From positions 549,437-613,436 of the forward strand of contig NZ_VIWT01000006.1 of the NCBI RefSeq assembly GCF_007829815.1: 64,000 bases of DNA, read 5' to 3'. The stretch is from Kitasatospora viridis. Lineage in GTDB: Bacteria > Actinomycetota > Actinomycetes > Streptomycetales > Streptomycetaceae. Numbering within the stretch: the stretch's first letter is position 1; each line of letters begins with the position of its first letter. Below, piece after piece: positions 50,912-60,000 of the stretch. The notes beneath the pieces are model-generated. The model was not told the DNA's origin and made no database searches. It was given only the letters and a program-made list of their open reading frames with translations. The translations under genes and the position numbers were made by a program.

Positions 50912-51799
50912 TCAGCGTGCGCGGCCCGGCAGCCTCGGCGTCCACCGGCTCTGCCCCGCGGACGGGCCGGTGGCGCTGCGATGCGGCGCGAGCGGCTGCC
51001 AGTCGGTGCGGGCCTGCGAGGCGTCGGCCTGCCGCTGGATGGCGGCCGCCCGTTCGGCGATCCGGGGGAGGAGCGCGTACAGGGCCTCGCCCGGGCACGT
51101 GGTGCAGAAGGCGTCGCGGTGCCCGGACACGGCGTTGAACGTGTGGCGGGTGCCGGCCGGGAAGCGGCTGTCGCCGTTGGTGGACGTCAGGTCGTACCGG
51201 CCGCCCGGATCGCTGCCGCACAGGCCGAGCCGCCAGGCGACCAGGGCGGACGTGGCGGCGACGAGGGCCTCGGGGACTTCGGCGTCGTCGAAGGTGCCGA
51301 TCGCCGCGATGCCGACGGTCTCCCGGTTGAAGCCGACCGTGTGCGCGCCGACGACGGGACGGTCCACGCCGCCGGCCCGGCCCTCGTAGATCGTGCCGAA
51401 CCGGTCGACGAGGAAGTTGTAGCCGATGTCGTCCCACCCCCGGTTCTCCAGGTGGTCGTGGTGGATCTCCCGCAGGATCTCGGGGACGTCCTGCGGCGCG
51501 TAGGAGTTCGGGTTGTCGGTGTGGTGGACGAACGCGACGCGCACCACGCGGTCGTACTGGACCGTTGGCGCCTGCGTCGGGGGCTGCGCGGGGGCCTGCC
51601 AGGACGAGCGCGACACGATCGCCGGAGCGGCCACCGCGACCGGAGCGGCGGACGAGGGGGCCGACCCGTCGCCGGGCCGGGCCGCGGACACCGCACCGGT
51701 GACCAGCCCAGGGCGGCCCAGGGCGGGCAGGACGATCAGCCCGCCCACCGAGGTGGCCTGCGCTACGCGACGCAGCAGCAGACGGCGATCGATCTCCAT
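50912..51799 (-). CDS. PGRP-type N-acetylmuramoyl-L-alanine amidase
   Basis: A 295-residue exported cell-wall amidase. The Arg-rich leader (RRLLLRRVAQATSVGGLIVL) is TAT-like. The peptidoglycan-recognition/Amidase_2 domain (about 60-240) has a first zinc His in AFVHHTDN, the conserved GWDDIGYNFLVDRFGTIYEG, and distal His and Cys ligands in SGHRDAFCTTCPGEALY. It cleaves between MurNAc and L-Ala. The C-terminal tail is disordered and basic. It converges with the phospholipase D gene. Confidence 0.93.
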   Translation of the reverse strand: MEIDRRLLLRRVAQATSVGGLIVLPALGRPGLVTGAVSAARPGDGSAPSSAAPVAVAAPAIVSRSSWQAPAQPPTQAPTVQYDRVVRVAFVHHTDNPNSYAPQDVPEILREIHHDHLENRGWDDIGYNFLVDRFGTIYEGRAGGVDRPVVGAHTVGFNRETVGIAAIGTFDDAEVPEALVAATSALVAWRLGLCGSDPGGRYDLTSTNGDSRFPAGTRHTFNAVSGHRDAFCTTCPGEALYALLPRIAERAAAIQRQADASQARTDWQPLAPHRSATGPSAGQSRWTPRLPGRAR

Positions 51800-51913
51800 G
51801 CCACGACGGTAACGACGCGCGGGCCTGCCCGCTCGTCGACCGGACGCCCCGTCAGCCGCCCGGGCCCGTGGTGGCCTGACGCACCGTCGGACCGCGCTTC
51901 GGGCGCCGGTGGC

Positions 51914-52597
51914 TCAGCCGCACCAGAAGAGGAACTGGGTGCAGGTGGTCGTCGGTGCGGGTGTCGGTGTCGGCCTCGGTGTCGGCTTCGTAGTCGGTGA
52001 GGGCGGGGCCGACGAGGGCGGAGCAGTGCTCGGACGGGTGCTGGAGCTGCCCGGGGCGGGTGTGGCCGCCGATGGTTGGACGAGCGCGCTCGAAGCCGCG
52101 GGGCTCGCGGACGCGCTGCCGGACGCGGACACGGACACGGACGCCGAGGGGGAGGAACTCGGGCGGGCGCTGCCGGTCCGCCGCGCGCCCGCCGTCGGGT
52201 CCCCGATCACCTGCACGGAGGCGGCACCCGGGCTCGCACCGTCCGTCGCCCCGGGCAGCCCCGCGTCGGGAGCGGCCACCGGAAGCGCGGTGCCGTCCGA
52301 GTGGCCCGAGGACATCGCCATCGTGCCCAGACCGCCCCCGGCCACCAGACCGACCATCGACAGCACCAGCACACCGCGCCGCCGTCCCGACCCGCGCCGC
52401 CTGCCCCGCCGCTTGCCCCGCCGCCGGGACGGCACCGGAGCACTCGCGGGCGAGGGCTCTTCGAGTGACGGTCGGTCGGGCGGTCCAGTGCGGGACCGAT
52501 CCGGCGGCACGGCTGCCACGAACGGACCGCTGGCACCGCAACCAGGGCAGGACAGCGCGCCGTTGAGGTGGCGTCGACAGAACTCGCAGTAGTTCAT
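51914..52597 (-). CDS. SCO2400-like zinc-ribbon membrane protein
   Basis: A 227-residue protein. The N-terminus MNYCEFCRRHLNGALSCPGC is a C-x2-C/C-x2-C zinc ribbon seen in SCO2400-type streptomycete proteins (name from memory). A very basic stretch (RRRGKRRGRRRGSGRRRG) precedes one membrane helix (about 78-95). A long Ser/Ala/Pro extracellular tail ends in TTCTQFLFWCG with two Cys. ATG at 52597 follows GGAAAG. Function unknown; the cytosolic ribbon plus anchored tail suggests sensing or scaffolding. Confidence 0.75.
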   Translation of the reverse strand: MNYCEFCRRHLNGALSCPGCGASGPFVAAVPPDRSRTGPPDRPSLEEPSPASAPVPSRRRGKRRGRRRGSGRRRGVLVLSMVGLVAGGGLGTMAMSSGHSDGTALPVAAPDAGLPGATDGASPGAASVQVIGDPTAGARRTGSARPSSSPSASVSVSASGSASASPAASSALVQPSAATPAPGSSSTRPSTAPPSSAPPSPTTKPTPRPTPTPAPTTTCTQFLFWCG

Positions 52598-52735
52598 GCG
52601 GTCTTTCCGTTGGTGCTGCGTCACCGGATCCAGTGACATCGCGCGGGTGGTGGGGGATACCGTCGCGTGCAGGAGCGTAAGCAGCACATCCACCCGGGCA
52701 ACAGGCGTCCCTCGTGACGCTTCTGGAAAGATCAC

Positions 52736-53064
52736 GTGCACCTGCCAAGCCCCGGCGCCCCGCCGCCGTCGCCCGAGCGGCCCCGGCCCGGCCGGACCCT
52801 GCCGCGGGCGCGGGCCGCCACCGACTCGCTGCAGCAGTTCCTCGGCCCCACCCGCACCTGCGCGGCCCTGCTCACCGCCCTGGAGTCGTCCGCCGGCACC
52901 GGGGCGCTCGCCGACGTGCTCAACCTCGGCCCTGCCACCGTCTCCTGCCATCTCGGGGGGAGCTGCTCCGGTCGGGTCTGGTGAGCCGTGGGCGCGGGGC
53001 CGGAACGGTGGTCTGCCACCGCACGCAGCTGGGCGCCCTCCTGGTCGGCGCCGGCGCACGCTGA
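52736..53064 (+). pseudogene. ArsR-like winged-helix gene interrupted by a frameshift
   Basis: Reading from a GTG at 52736 gives FLGPTRTCAALLTALE and ADVLNLGPATVSCHL, an ArsR recognition helix. The frame is then lost at a run of six G (52955-52960). Removing one G joins it to ELLRSGLVSRGRGAGTV and the end HRTQLGALLVGAGAR, a normal wing. The restored product would be about 109 residues. It is either a true pseudogene or a sequencing error in the homopolymer. It is divergent from the zinc-ribbon gene. Confidence 0.75.
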
Positions 53065-53390
53065 CGGGGCGGCGGGGCCGGGTGCGAGGCGACCGGATCC
53101 CCCCGGGGCCTGGTGTTGCCGTTGCGGTGCAACGTCGTCCCAAGGCGCAGTTCACGTGGCCGCATCGTGGGTGGTTGTTGCGCGCGGTGTCGCGGCCGTG
53201 GCCAACTTCTGGCCGGGTCCGGGACATTGGGGGTGGCGGGTGTGCATCCTCTAGGGCTCCGCGGCATGCGGGCACGAGGCGGTGCTGGCGCCGTTCGGTG
53301 ACCGGGCACCCGTCGCAGACGGATCCCGCCGAGGAGATGCGGGGCACGGCCAAGAGGCTTCTCGGAAATTCGGGCCTATCGAAGGAGAAG
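53065..53390. other. Intergenic region before secreted protein gene
   Basis: This stretch of 326 bp has no convincing gene. It ends with GAAGGAGAAG, the ribosome site for the gene at 53391. Confidence 0.5.
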
Positions 53391-53849
53391 ATGAAGATGA
53401 CAAGGAAGTTCGCCAGGGTGGCGATCGCGGCAGCGGGGCTCCTCGCGGCCACGGCGGTGACCGCGGGCGCGGCTCCCGCCTACGCCGCCGGCCAGTCCGC
53501 GTCCCCCGCGATCGCCATTCCGATGACCGGGAACAACTGCGGTCAGGCCGGGGGCGCCCTCAACTGCATGTACGTCCAGGGTTCCGGGCTCTATGCCAGC
53601 GAGGTCCGCGGCTGGGCCCAGGTCGCCGGTGTGCAGGCCGGATTCGCGGTCCACGAGGAGGTCACCGGGCCGAACGGCCACATCTGCAACTCGAACACCG
53701 TCACTTCCGGCACCAACCAGGTCGTGGGCTGCCAGATCTACCCGAACGCGAACATCGCCGCCGGGCAGTACTGTGCCAAGCTCTGGGAGTACCTCGGCAA
53801 CGACTACTACGAGCTCGTGGACCAGGAGTGCCTCCAGGTTTTCAGCTGA
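53391..53849 (+). CDS. Secreted protein of unknown function
   Basis: A 152-residue exported protein. The signal peptide (MKMTRKFARVAIAAAGLLAA) ends near AYA-A. The mature domain (about 115 residues) has six Cys (MTGNNCGQAGGALNCMY, GHICNSN, VVGCQIY, GQYCAKLWEY, DQECLQVF) that could form three disulfides, and many aromatic residues. I do not recognise the family. ATG at 53391 lies right after GAAGGAGAAG. A perfect hairpin terminator lies 140 bp downstream. Confidence 0.8.
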   Translation: MKMTRKFARVAIAAAGLLAATAVTAGAAPAYAAGQSASPAIAIPMTGNNCGQAGGALNCMYVQGSGLYASEVRGWAQVAGVQAGFAVHEEVTGPNGHICNSNTVTSGTNQVVGCQIYPNANIAAGQYCAKLWEYLGNDYYELVDQECLQVFS

Positions 53850-53988
53850 CGGTCCGACAAGCCCGTTCCGGCGGCGGCACCGGACACCGGTCCCGGCCCG
53901 CAGGTCTGGGCCGACGACCACTGAGGTGACGCGGACCACACCGTCGGGGCGGCGACTGGCGCAACTGCTCCACCCGATCTGACTCGGG

Positions 53989-54019
53989 GGCCTGCCGGAT
54001 CCTCAGGATCCGGCAGGCC
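53989..54019. terminator. Perfect 14-bp hairpin
   Basis: GGCCTGCCGGATCC pairs perfectly with 54006-54019 around a TCA loop. It is a strong terminator-like structure at the border of the accessory region. Confidence 0.8.
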
Positions 54020-54438
54020 TTGCGTGGTTGGTCGGCCGGACGGCGGTGCGGGCCGGGGCGGCATTGCTCCTGCTGCCCGGCCTGGGTTCTGCGGGGGGCG
54101 GGTCAGTTCGAGGCGCCTTCGCTATGGTGTTGGGGAATTCGGATTTCTACTGGCCGGGATTCGCCTTTCGTTTTTTTGGCTCTTTTTCTGCTGCTCTGGT
54201 GGGTTTTCAGCCGAATAGGTGGCGACACTTCTTGGCGGTCTGCTGCTGTTCGGCCCGGCGGCGCTCGCGTTCGGCCTGCTGCCGGCAAAGGGTGCGGTCG
54301 GTGCTGCCTGCGGGGGAGGCGCGGCCACTGCCGGCCAACGCCGAGTCCCGCGTGTACTGGGCGATAACGGCGAACATGTCCCGCAGGCTGACCAAGGAGT
54401 CGACGCCGACCTGGCGCGGAGCGTAGGAGGACCCGCCG
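54020..54438. other. Low-GC patch at start of accessory region
   Basis: Bases 54120-54230 are unusually T-rich for this genome, with runs such as TTTCGTTTTTTTGG and CTCTTTTTC. A minus-strand frame (DSLVSLRDMFAVIAQYTRDS, ending RAEQQQTAKKCRHLFG near 54207) has plausible composition but overlaps the next gene and has no clear start. It may be a remnant. Confidence 0.35.
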
Positions 54439-54855
54439 ATGTCACGCACCGCACCGGAGAGGATCTCCGACCGGGAACAGGCGATCGGTGACATGACCGA
54501 GCAGCTGTCCGCCGAGGTCAGCCAGCTCACCGCCCGCCTGGCCGAACTCGACGCGGAACGCGCCGACCTGGCGGTCGCCCGCAAAGTCATCCTGTCCCTC
54601 GGCGACGACGAGCCGACCGGCGACCGGATGCCGGGCCTGCGCGACAACCCGATCTACCAGCACATCCTCACCGCGCTCATCGACGCCGCAGCCCCGCAAC
54701 GCTGCCGCGACCTGTGCCGGACCCTGGCCACCGGCACCGAGCCCACGCACATCTCCGGCATGCGCAACAAGCTCAAGCGGCTGACCAGCGCCGGCCTCGT
54801 CGTCGAGACCGAGCCCGGACTTTTCGCAATCCCCACACCCAGAACAGCCGTCTGA
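54439..54855 (+). CDS. Small winged-helix-like protein, mobile-element associated
   Basis: A 138-residue protein from ATG at 54439. The N-terminal half is a coiled coil (LSAEVSQLTARLAELDAERA). The C-terminal half looks like a winged helix: YQHILTALIDAAAPQRCRDL, then HISGMRNKLKRLTSAGLVVE and a wing ending in EPGLFAIP. Similar short proteins occur repeatedly in streptomycete genomes near insertion sequences. It lies at the edge of a region with gene fragments and a decayed IS21. Function unknown; DNA binding is plausible. Confidence 0.65.
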   Translation: MSRTAPERISDREQAIGDMTEQLSAEVSQLTARLAELDAERADLAVARKVILSLGDDEPTGDRMPGLRDNPIYQHILTALIDAAAPQRCRDLCRTLATGTEPTHISGMRNKLKRLTSAGLVVETEPGLFAIPTPRTAV

Positions 54856-54878
54856 CCGCGTGACCTGCCCACACACCG

Positions 54879-55110
54879 TCACAACGACGAAACGGACATA
54901 TCCTCACTCAACGCCCTCTGAGGGCGTCGTAGGTCCAGCGTCAGGGCATCCTGGAGCAGTCCCATGCCGGCGAGGGCCCGTTCCAGGCCGTCGATCGCGC
55001 GTGCGGTCGGCTTGAACAGTTTGTGTAGGTAGTCGGCCGTGGTGTCGTCCGGTGCCCCCTCGGCGCCAGGCCGCCGCCCCTTGGTGGCGGCCGCTGGTGA
55101 GCCGAACAAG
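54879..55110 (-). pseudogene. 3' fragment of an unknown gene
   Basis: The minus strand encodes DDTTADYLHKLFKPTARAID, LERALAGMGLLQDALTLDLR and the end SEDMSVSSL, with G/C-biased third positions and no upstream start. It looks like a truncated gene end, consistent with rearrangement here. Family not recognised. Confidence 0.35.
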
Positions 55111-55265
55111 CCGCACGAGGGGAGGCGCCATCGCCATGCCGGAGCCCGTGAAGCCGGTCCCGTCCTGCGCCTGTTGGGGCGAGGTTCCCTGACGACCTGG
55201 CTGCCGATCCGCTCGCGGCCGAACTGTTCTGCGCCGTCGGCGATGAACTCCTGCGGCACGACCGG

Positions 55266-55844
55266 GTGCTGCTGCTCCAGCTCGACCGTGCGGCCTGCAA
55301 CGACGATCCGGGCCTTGCGTGCCAAGCGTTCGACGACGTTCTCCACGCGGCCTACAGCGTGATGCACCGCCACCGCGAGCCGGCCGGGCGCCTGTTCGCC
55401 GACCACCCCACTCAGGTCCGGAACACCGAAGGGCCTGCTTCGGAGGCGGGCTCGCGCGCGGCGGGGTGGGTAGGGGAGCCGGCGGCGCGTCAGCTGCTGC
55501 AGGAGGACCGCCGGATGCTGGAGAAGGTGGCGCAGGCGATCGTGCGGACCACTGGCCGTGGGATCCTGCCGGGCTCGGACGGGGAGCCGGCGGAGGAGCC
55601 GCGGTACTGGTTGGACGCGTCCGCGGTGTTCGGCGCGGTTGCGATGGTGGACACCGTGGCGGCGCTGACGGCGGGGGAGCGGATCGCGCCGGCGGCTGTG
55701 CCGGCCGTGACGGCGTCGGTGCCGGGCGGTGTGCTGACCAGCCGTGTGCGCGAGCTGCCACTGCTCGCCGCGGCACGTAAGGAAGGCCGGTTCTCGCCGC
55801 GCCCCCGCACGCAGCTGCCCACCAGGCGTCGTGGAGCGGAGTGA
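55266..55844 (+). CDS. Hypothetical protein, possibly 5'-truncated
   Basis: A 192-residue frame from a GTG at 55266 with strong G/C third-position bias: DRRMLEKVAQAIVRTTGRGI, EEPRYWLDASAVFGAVAMVD, GGVLTSRVRELPLLAAARKE. The open frame extends about 100 bp further upstream in plausible coding sequence (DDLAADPLAAELFCAVGDEL) without a start, suggesting a truncated gene. Its 3' end overlaps the decayed IS21 transposase on the other strand. No family recognised. Confidence 0.45.
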   Translation: MLLLQLDRAACNDDPGLACQAFDDVLHAAYSVMHRHREPAGRLFADHPTQVRNTEGPASEAGSRAAGWVGEPAARQLLQEDRRMLEKVAQAIVRTTGRGILPGSDGEPAEEPRYWLDASAVFGAVAMVDTVAALTAGERIAPAAVPAVTASVPGGVLTSRVRELPLLAAARKEGRFSPRPRTQLPTRRRGAE

Positions 55845-57034
55845 ACCTGCCTGCCGAGCGGGCCTGTTCGAGGGCGGTGGCCCCGGGGAGGGCGCCGGGC
55901 TTGCGGACCAGTGCCTCCAGGTAGTGGTCTAGGTCGAGGCGGGTGCCGCCCTTGGCGATCAGCCGCTCGTGCCGGGCGACCTCCTCTCGGTCGTCGTAGA
56001 CGACCAGCTCGGAGGCGTGAAGCAGTGCGGTTGATCAGCCGCACCGGCACCGAGTAGCGGTTGGTTCGGATGCTGATCTGGCTATAGCGGTCGACCCGCT
56101 GGGTGAACAGCCGGCCCGTCTCGAACGGCTCGTCAGGCAGGGGCGCCAGCAGGGGCTACTCGGCGGCGAAGTACTCGCCGATCGTGCGCGGGCGCGGGCG
56201 GATGCGGCGGGCGTCGTCCTGCTGGTCCCAGCGCTCGATCATCTCGTTGAGCTCGGCGAACGAGTTGACCTCGGGGACGGGGACCAGGTGGTTGCGGCGG
56301 AACCAGCCGATCTGGCCCTCGACGCCGCCCTTCTCGTGGGCGCCGCGGATGCCGGGCTGGCAGTAGAGGCTGTCCAGCGTAGTGCGACCGGAACGCGGTC
56401 CACCGCTCGGTCTCCACGCACTGGCGCGAGAAGCCCAGTACCTGGGCGACCGCGGCCCTAAGGTTGTCGTAGCGGACCTTCCCGGTCGGCACCCCGCCCA
56501 GCGTGTTGAGAGCGTGGACGTGGCCCTCGAAGAACGCCTCCTGCCCGGCCGAGGCGAAGACGCGGTGCACCGCCTTGCCCGAGTAGGACAGGCGGAACGC
56601 GAACAGGTAGCAGGTCACCAGCTCGCCGGCCAGACGCACCGTCACGTCGCCGAAGTCGACCTCTGCCTCCGCGCCGGGCTTGTGGGTCTGCGGGATGAAC
56701 GCCTCCACGGTGCCCCGGCCGGCCTCTGGTACGAGATCTCGTCGGCGCCGTGCTCGTCCAGCAACCGGTCGAAGATCCGCTTCACCGTGTCGCGCTGCTT
56801 GCGCGGCGCGTCCAGGTCCGCACGCAGCATCCGGTCGATCAGCGGCTTGAAGGGGTCCAGCCGGGTCTGCCGAGGCGGCAGCTTCTTGCGGGCCTCAGGC
56901 CATGCCGATTCCAGGGCCTTCTTCGCCGTCAGGAAGCCGACGCCGTACTTGCGCTGGAGAGCGCGGTGCGACAGACCGGCGTGCGAGTCCCGGCGGATCG
57001 CCGCGTACAGATCGACCTTGGACTTCGGCAGCAC
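55790..57034 (-). pseudogene. istA: Decayed IS21-family transposase (istA)
   Basis: The minus strand carries IstA pieces in several frames. The N-terminal DNA-binding part starts at GTG 57034 (KVDLYAAIRRD, SHRALQRKYGVGFLTAKKAL). The integrase core follows (VEAFIPQTHKPGAEAEVDFG; VPTGKVRYDNLRAAVAQVLG), then DSLYCQPGIRGAHEKGGVEG and the C-terminal DRYSQISIRTNRYSVPVRLI. Lesions seen are a deletion and frame change near 56730, an indel near 56380, an in-frame TAG near 56160 and another frame change near 56030. The 3' end is lost and no istB was found. It is certainly inactive. Confidence 0.85.
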
Positions 57035-57249
57035 CCCGGCCCCCTCGTCGTGCAGAGCACAACCATGGTCCCGAAGCAAGCACCTGAGTGCTCTCAAAAC
57101 TCGCCGACATCACTCTTCCGTGGCACGAGGTGCTCTCGCCGCTGAGCAACAGGTGCTCTCACTACTCACCTACAAAGCCACACGTCGGACGTTGCACCGC
57201 TTTCTCCGAACTAAAGACAGTCTCGAAGTAGTCGGTGATACTTGCGGCC

Positions 57250-58521
57250 ATGGTGCTCTTGGCGGACGGTTTCTCGGCGTGGCTCGTGGCGACGATGGCG
57301 GACGCGGGCCGCAAGAAGTTGAGTCAGTTTTTTAGCGGCACCGACGAGCAGGGAAGGGCACTACGCTCCGCTGCCGCTGCGGCGATCCAGTTGACCGTCT
57401 ACGAGCTGTGCCCGGGCGATGAGGAGGCTGCCGAGCACCTGGCGCGAGTGATCAATGAGCTCTTCGAAGCCCCGACGCGAGGTGGCGCGCGCGATGCCGA
57501 CGTCACGGCCTCCCAAGCGCTTGAGGCCGCAATCGGCGCTCAGCTCGCGGTCCTCGACGACGCAAGCATGACCGGCGTGGATCAGTCAGCTGCGGACTCC
57601 CTCGGGGTCTCGGCTGGCGAGCTAACAGCGAGGCTCTACGAGCGTCTGTGTCAGCAGATCGTGCTCCTCGGCTCGCGTGGCGGGCCGCTCGAACCGCTTG
57701 CCAACGAGCTCAACCACGAATCCACCCATCGCGGGCTCGCGCAGGCCACCGAGGTGATCCGGCAGGTGGGCGCCGCCGTCGAAGCTGGATTTGCCCAACA
57801 GGCGGCCGCTCGAACTACCCACGGTCCGAGCGCGCCGACGATGGCAAACATGGCACTGCATGTCGAACAACTGCTGGCGGGCCTGAACCTCGGCGAGCAC
57901 GAAGAGGCAGAACGCCGCATGAACCAGTTGTTCCTGCCGCTCAGCCACAACGATCAACGCGTCGTCGTCGAAGCCCTTACTCACGAGGCGACCACGACCG
58001 CGGACCACGAGACCCAGCTGTTGGCTTGCTCGCTACTCGAAGCGGCCGATCGCCTCGACACCATGCTGATCGCCCTCGAAGAGGTTGAGGCGCTGACTGC
58101 ATCAGCCAACTTCTCGCTGCGCAGTTGCGCAGCAGTGCTGATGTGGCAGTGGGCTCAGTCCCTGCCTGGCCGAGTGCCTGTGTCACTGCTGGCCAGACTC
58201 ACACTTCCGAGCAAAGAGGACTGGTACGTCCACGCGGCTGCCCGCGCCGGCGCGAAGACGCTGTTGCTCCGTCGCTCCGCAGCCCGCGCAATCTTCGACC
58301 GGATGGCGGCCAGTCGCGATCGGGAAGACCGCGACTACGCGGCGGTGGATCTGCTCCAGGTTGCTGAGGTCGAACCGCGCGCTGTACCCGCTGACCTCGC
58401 ACGCAAGTTGGCCGCGGATCGCGATGAGGGCGTCGCAGCGCGGGGCGCCGAGATCGTCCGCGCGATCGGGGGCCTCGGCGAGCGTGAGGGGCTGGACTAC
58501 TACATGCAGTTCGGGATGTGA
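57250..58521 (+). CDS. Helical protein resembling NACHT-associated N-terminal modules
   Basis: A 423-residue cytosolic protein of lower GC than its surroundings. A start ATG at 57250 is likely; a GTG at 57235 is possible. The N-terminal ~160 residues (ADAGRKKLSQFFSGTDEQGR, AAAIQLTVYELCPG, VLLGSRGGPLEPLANELNHE) resemble helical domains that precede NACHT or TIR modules in actinobacterial signalling and defence proteins. Here the NTPase is missing. The C-terminal half (about 200-423) reads as HEAT-like helical repeats (ALTASANFSLRSCAAVLMWQ). It sits beside a HEPN-motif gene and IS remnants. A role in defence is inference. Confidence 0.6.
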   Translation: MVLLADGFSAWLVATMADAGRKKLSQFFSGTDEQGRALRSAAAAAIQLTVYELCPGDEEAAEHLARVINELFEAPTRGGARDADVTASQALEAAIGAQLAVLDDASMTGVDQSAADSLGVSAGELTARLYERLCQQIVLLGSRGGPLEPLANELNHESTHRGLAQATEVIRQVGAAVEAGFAQQAAARTTHGPSAPTMANMALHVEQLLAGLNLGEHEEAERRMNQLFLPLSHNDQRVVVEALTHEATTTADHETQLLACSLLEAADRLDTMLIALEEVEALTASANFSLRSCAAVLMWQWAQSLPGRVPVSLLARLTLPSKEDWYVHAAARAGAKTLLLRRSAARAIFDRMAASRDREDRDYAAVDLLQVAEVEPRAVPADLARKLAADRDEGVAARGAEIVRAIGGLGEREGLDYYMQFGM

Positions 58522-58720
58522 CCGCTCGCATAAGAGACGCGTGGTGACGGGCTACCCGGCTCGCGCGTGATCCCAGGACGCTTCACGCCCGCTAGGAAAC
58601 TGACGGGCCGACACGATGCAACTGGCGCCTGCGGACTGAGTGTCAGCCATCCCTGGACACAACGGGGTTCGCTCTGGTTGCATCAAGGGCCCGAACGCCT
58701 TCGCAGGGAGCCTAAGGAAA

Positions 58721-59674
58721 ATGCAGCAGTTCTTCTTCGCCGAATCGAAGTCGTTCGGGACCCGCGTAGAACAGCTATTCAGCTTCATACATCCTGCTTC
58801 CGTTGCCCTCTGGAATCTGCGGTGGCAGGTTCAGGGGTTTGTCGCCGCATCCCCCACCGCAACCGATCTAGATCTTTCTGGCCGATTTGCAAGTGGGTCA
58901 GGGATTAAGGCCAACAATCTCAAGAAGATCTGCGTCGAAACACCCTGGGGGGAACAGTTGGGGCAGTTCGCTCAGATTGTTGGGGCGAACATGATTGCCC
59001 TTTATGAAGGGTGGGCCGAGGGGCTCATGGCAAAATTCCCGAAGGGTGATGATCTCAGTAGGGACATCCAGTTTCCCGGCAGGGGGAAGCATGGAAGTCG
59101 CAGGAGCGGAGTGGGTGAAGCGCTCGCCGGCATACACCAGGCAGGGATCTCATTAGAGATGAAGCAAGCCTTCTTTCCTGCGTATTCGGCAAGCAAGAAG
59201 TACAGTATCAGTGAGCTCGATGCACTCATGGCGCTGTATCGCTACCACAAGGAGATTCGGAACTCCTTCATGCACGGTGGGGGCGTCGCAGGAAAAAGAG
59301 CCGAAAAGGCGTGGCGTGATGTTTCGACGTTGACCCGGGCAGACATCGGCGGAAAGTCCGGCCCAATCATCACTCCGATAGTCGAAGGTCAGCCCATCGC
59401 TTACACGATCGAGGAAGCGATTCAGCTGTCAGACGTCATCATCCGCCTCGTGCACACTATTGACGCCGAACTCTCGTATTCCAGTCGCGCGGAACAGTAC
59501 TTCCTCGATTCATGGAAGGCGACCCCTGACATTCTGAAGCTGCAGCAGCTTCCCACGGATCCGGATCGTCGAAACAAGAGGATCGCTCAGATTTGCCGCA
59601 AGATTGGCTTCGTGGCTCCGGCCGATCCGGCGGCAGCTATGGCGCTAGGGCGGCAAGCGGGCATGCTCTCCTAG
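58721..59674 (+). CDS. Protein with HEPN-type R-x4-H motif, unknown function
   Basis: A 317-residue cytosolic protein of markedly lower GC and different codon use. The ATG at 58721 follows GGGAGCCTAAGGAAA; an upstream ATG at 58640 is possible. The helical segment YRYHKEIRNSFMHGGG (about residues 195-210) contains R-N-x3-H, the catalytic signature of HEPN ribonucleases. A second helical region ends the domain (IEEAIQLSDVIIRLVHTIDA). HEPN proteins commonly act as RNases in toxin-antitoxin and abortive-infection systems. No antitoxin-like nucleotidyltransferase is adjacent; the gene at 57250 is the only candidate partner. Confidence 0.6.
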   Translation: MQQFFFAESKSFGTRVEQLFSFIHPASVALWNLRWQVQGFVAASPTATDLDLSGRFASGSGIKANNLKKICVETPWGEQLGQFAQIVGANMIALYEGWAEGLMAKFPKGDDLSRDIQFPGRGKHGSRRSGVGEALAGIHQAGISLEMKQAFFPAYSASKKYSISELDALMALYRYHKEIRNSFMHGGGVAGKRAEKAWRDVSTLTRADIGGKSGPIITPIVEGQPIAYTIEEAIQLSDVIIRLVHTIDAELSYSSRAEQYFLDSWKATPDILKLQQLPTDPDRRNKRIAQICRKIGFVAPADPAAAMALGRQAGMLS

Positions 59675-60000
59675 CGCCATTCACCAGGCTCTGCTCATTC
59701 GCCCAGGCTGGCGCGTCCGGCGACCTCATCAAAGGTTGTAATACCGAGAAACACGGGCGACCCCTTGCGCTGCTGCTGCACCTCGATTTGCGCAAGCTTT
59801 TCTTTTGCAGCAGCACGGCGCGACGGCGGTGCAGGCGGTCGATGCGGCCTACGCCGCTGCGGCCCGGCTGGCCGGTGTGGCCGGGCCGGGCGCGCTGCTG
59901 TCCCTGACGGCCGTCACCGCGGTCGGCCGGCTCGGGTCAGGCGGCGGCCGACGGAGAAGGCAGCAGGCCGACTCCGAGGTCAGACCAAGGGAAGATGCCC
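59675..60000. other. End of accessory region
   Basis: The base composition returns to high GC around 59800. A short coding-like fragment (AVDAAYAAAARLAGVAGPGA, near 59830-59930) lacks a start and may be a truncated gene end. Nothing else was recognised. Confidence 0.4.

Noticed and set aside
48795..51437. An 880-codon open frame antisense to phospholipase D and overlapping the amidase
   Set aside because: Its composition is that of a shadow frame, and both real genes show conserved active-site motifs.
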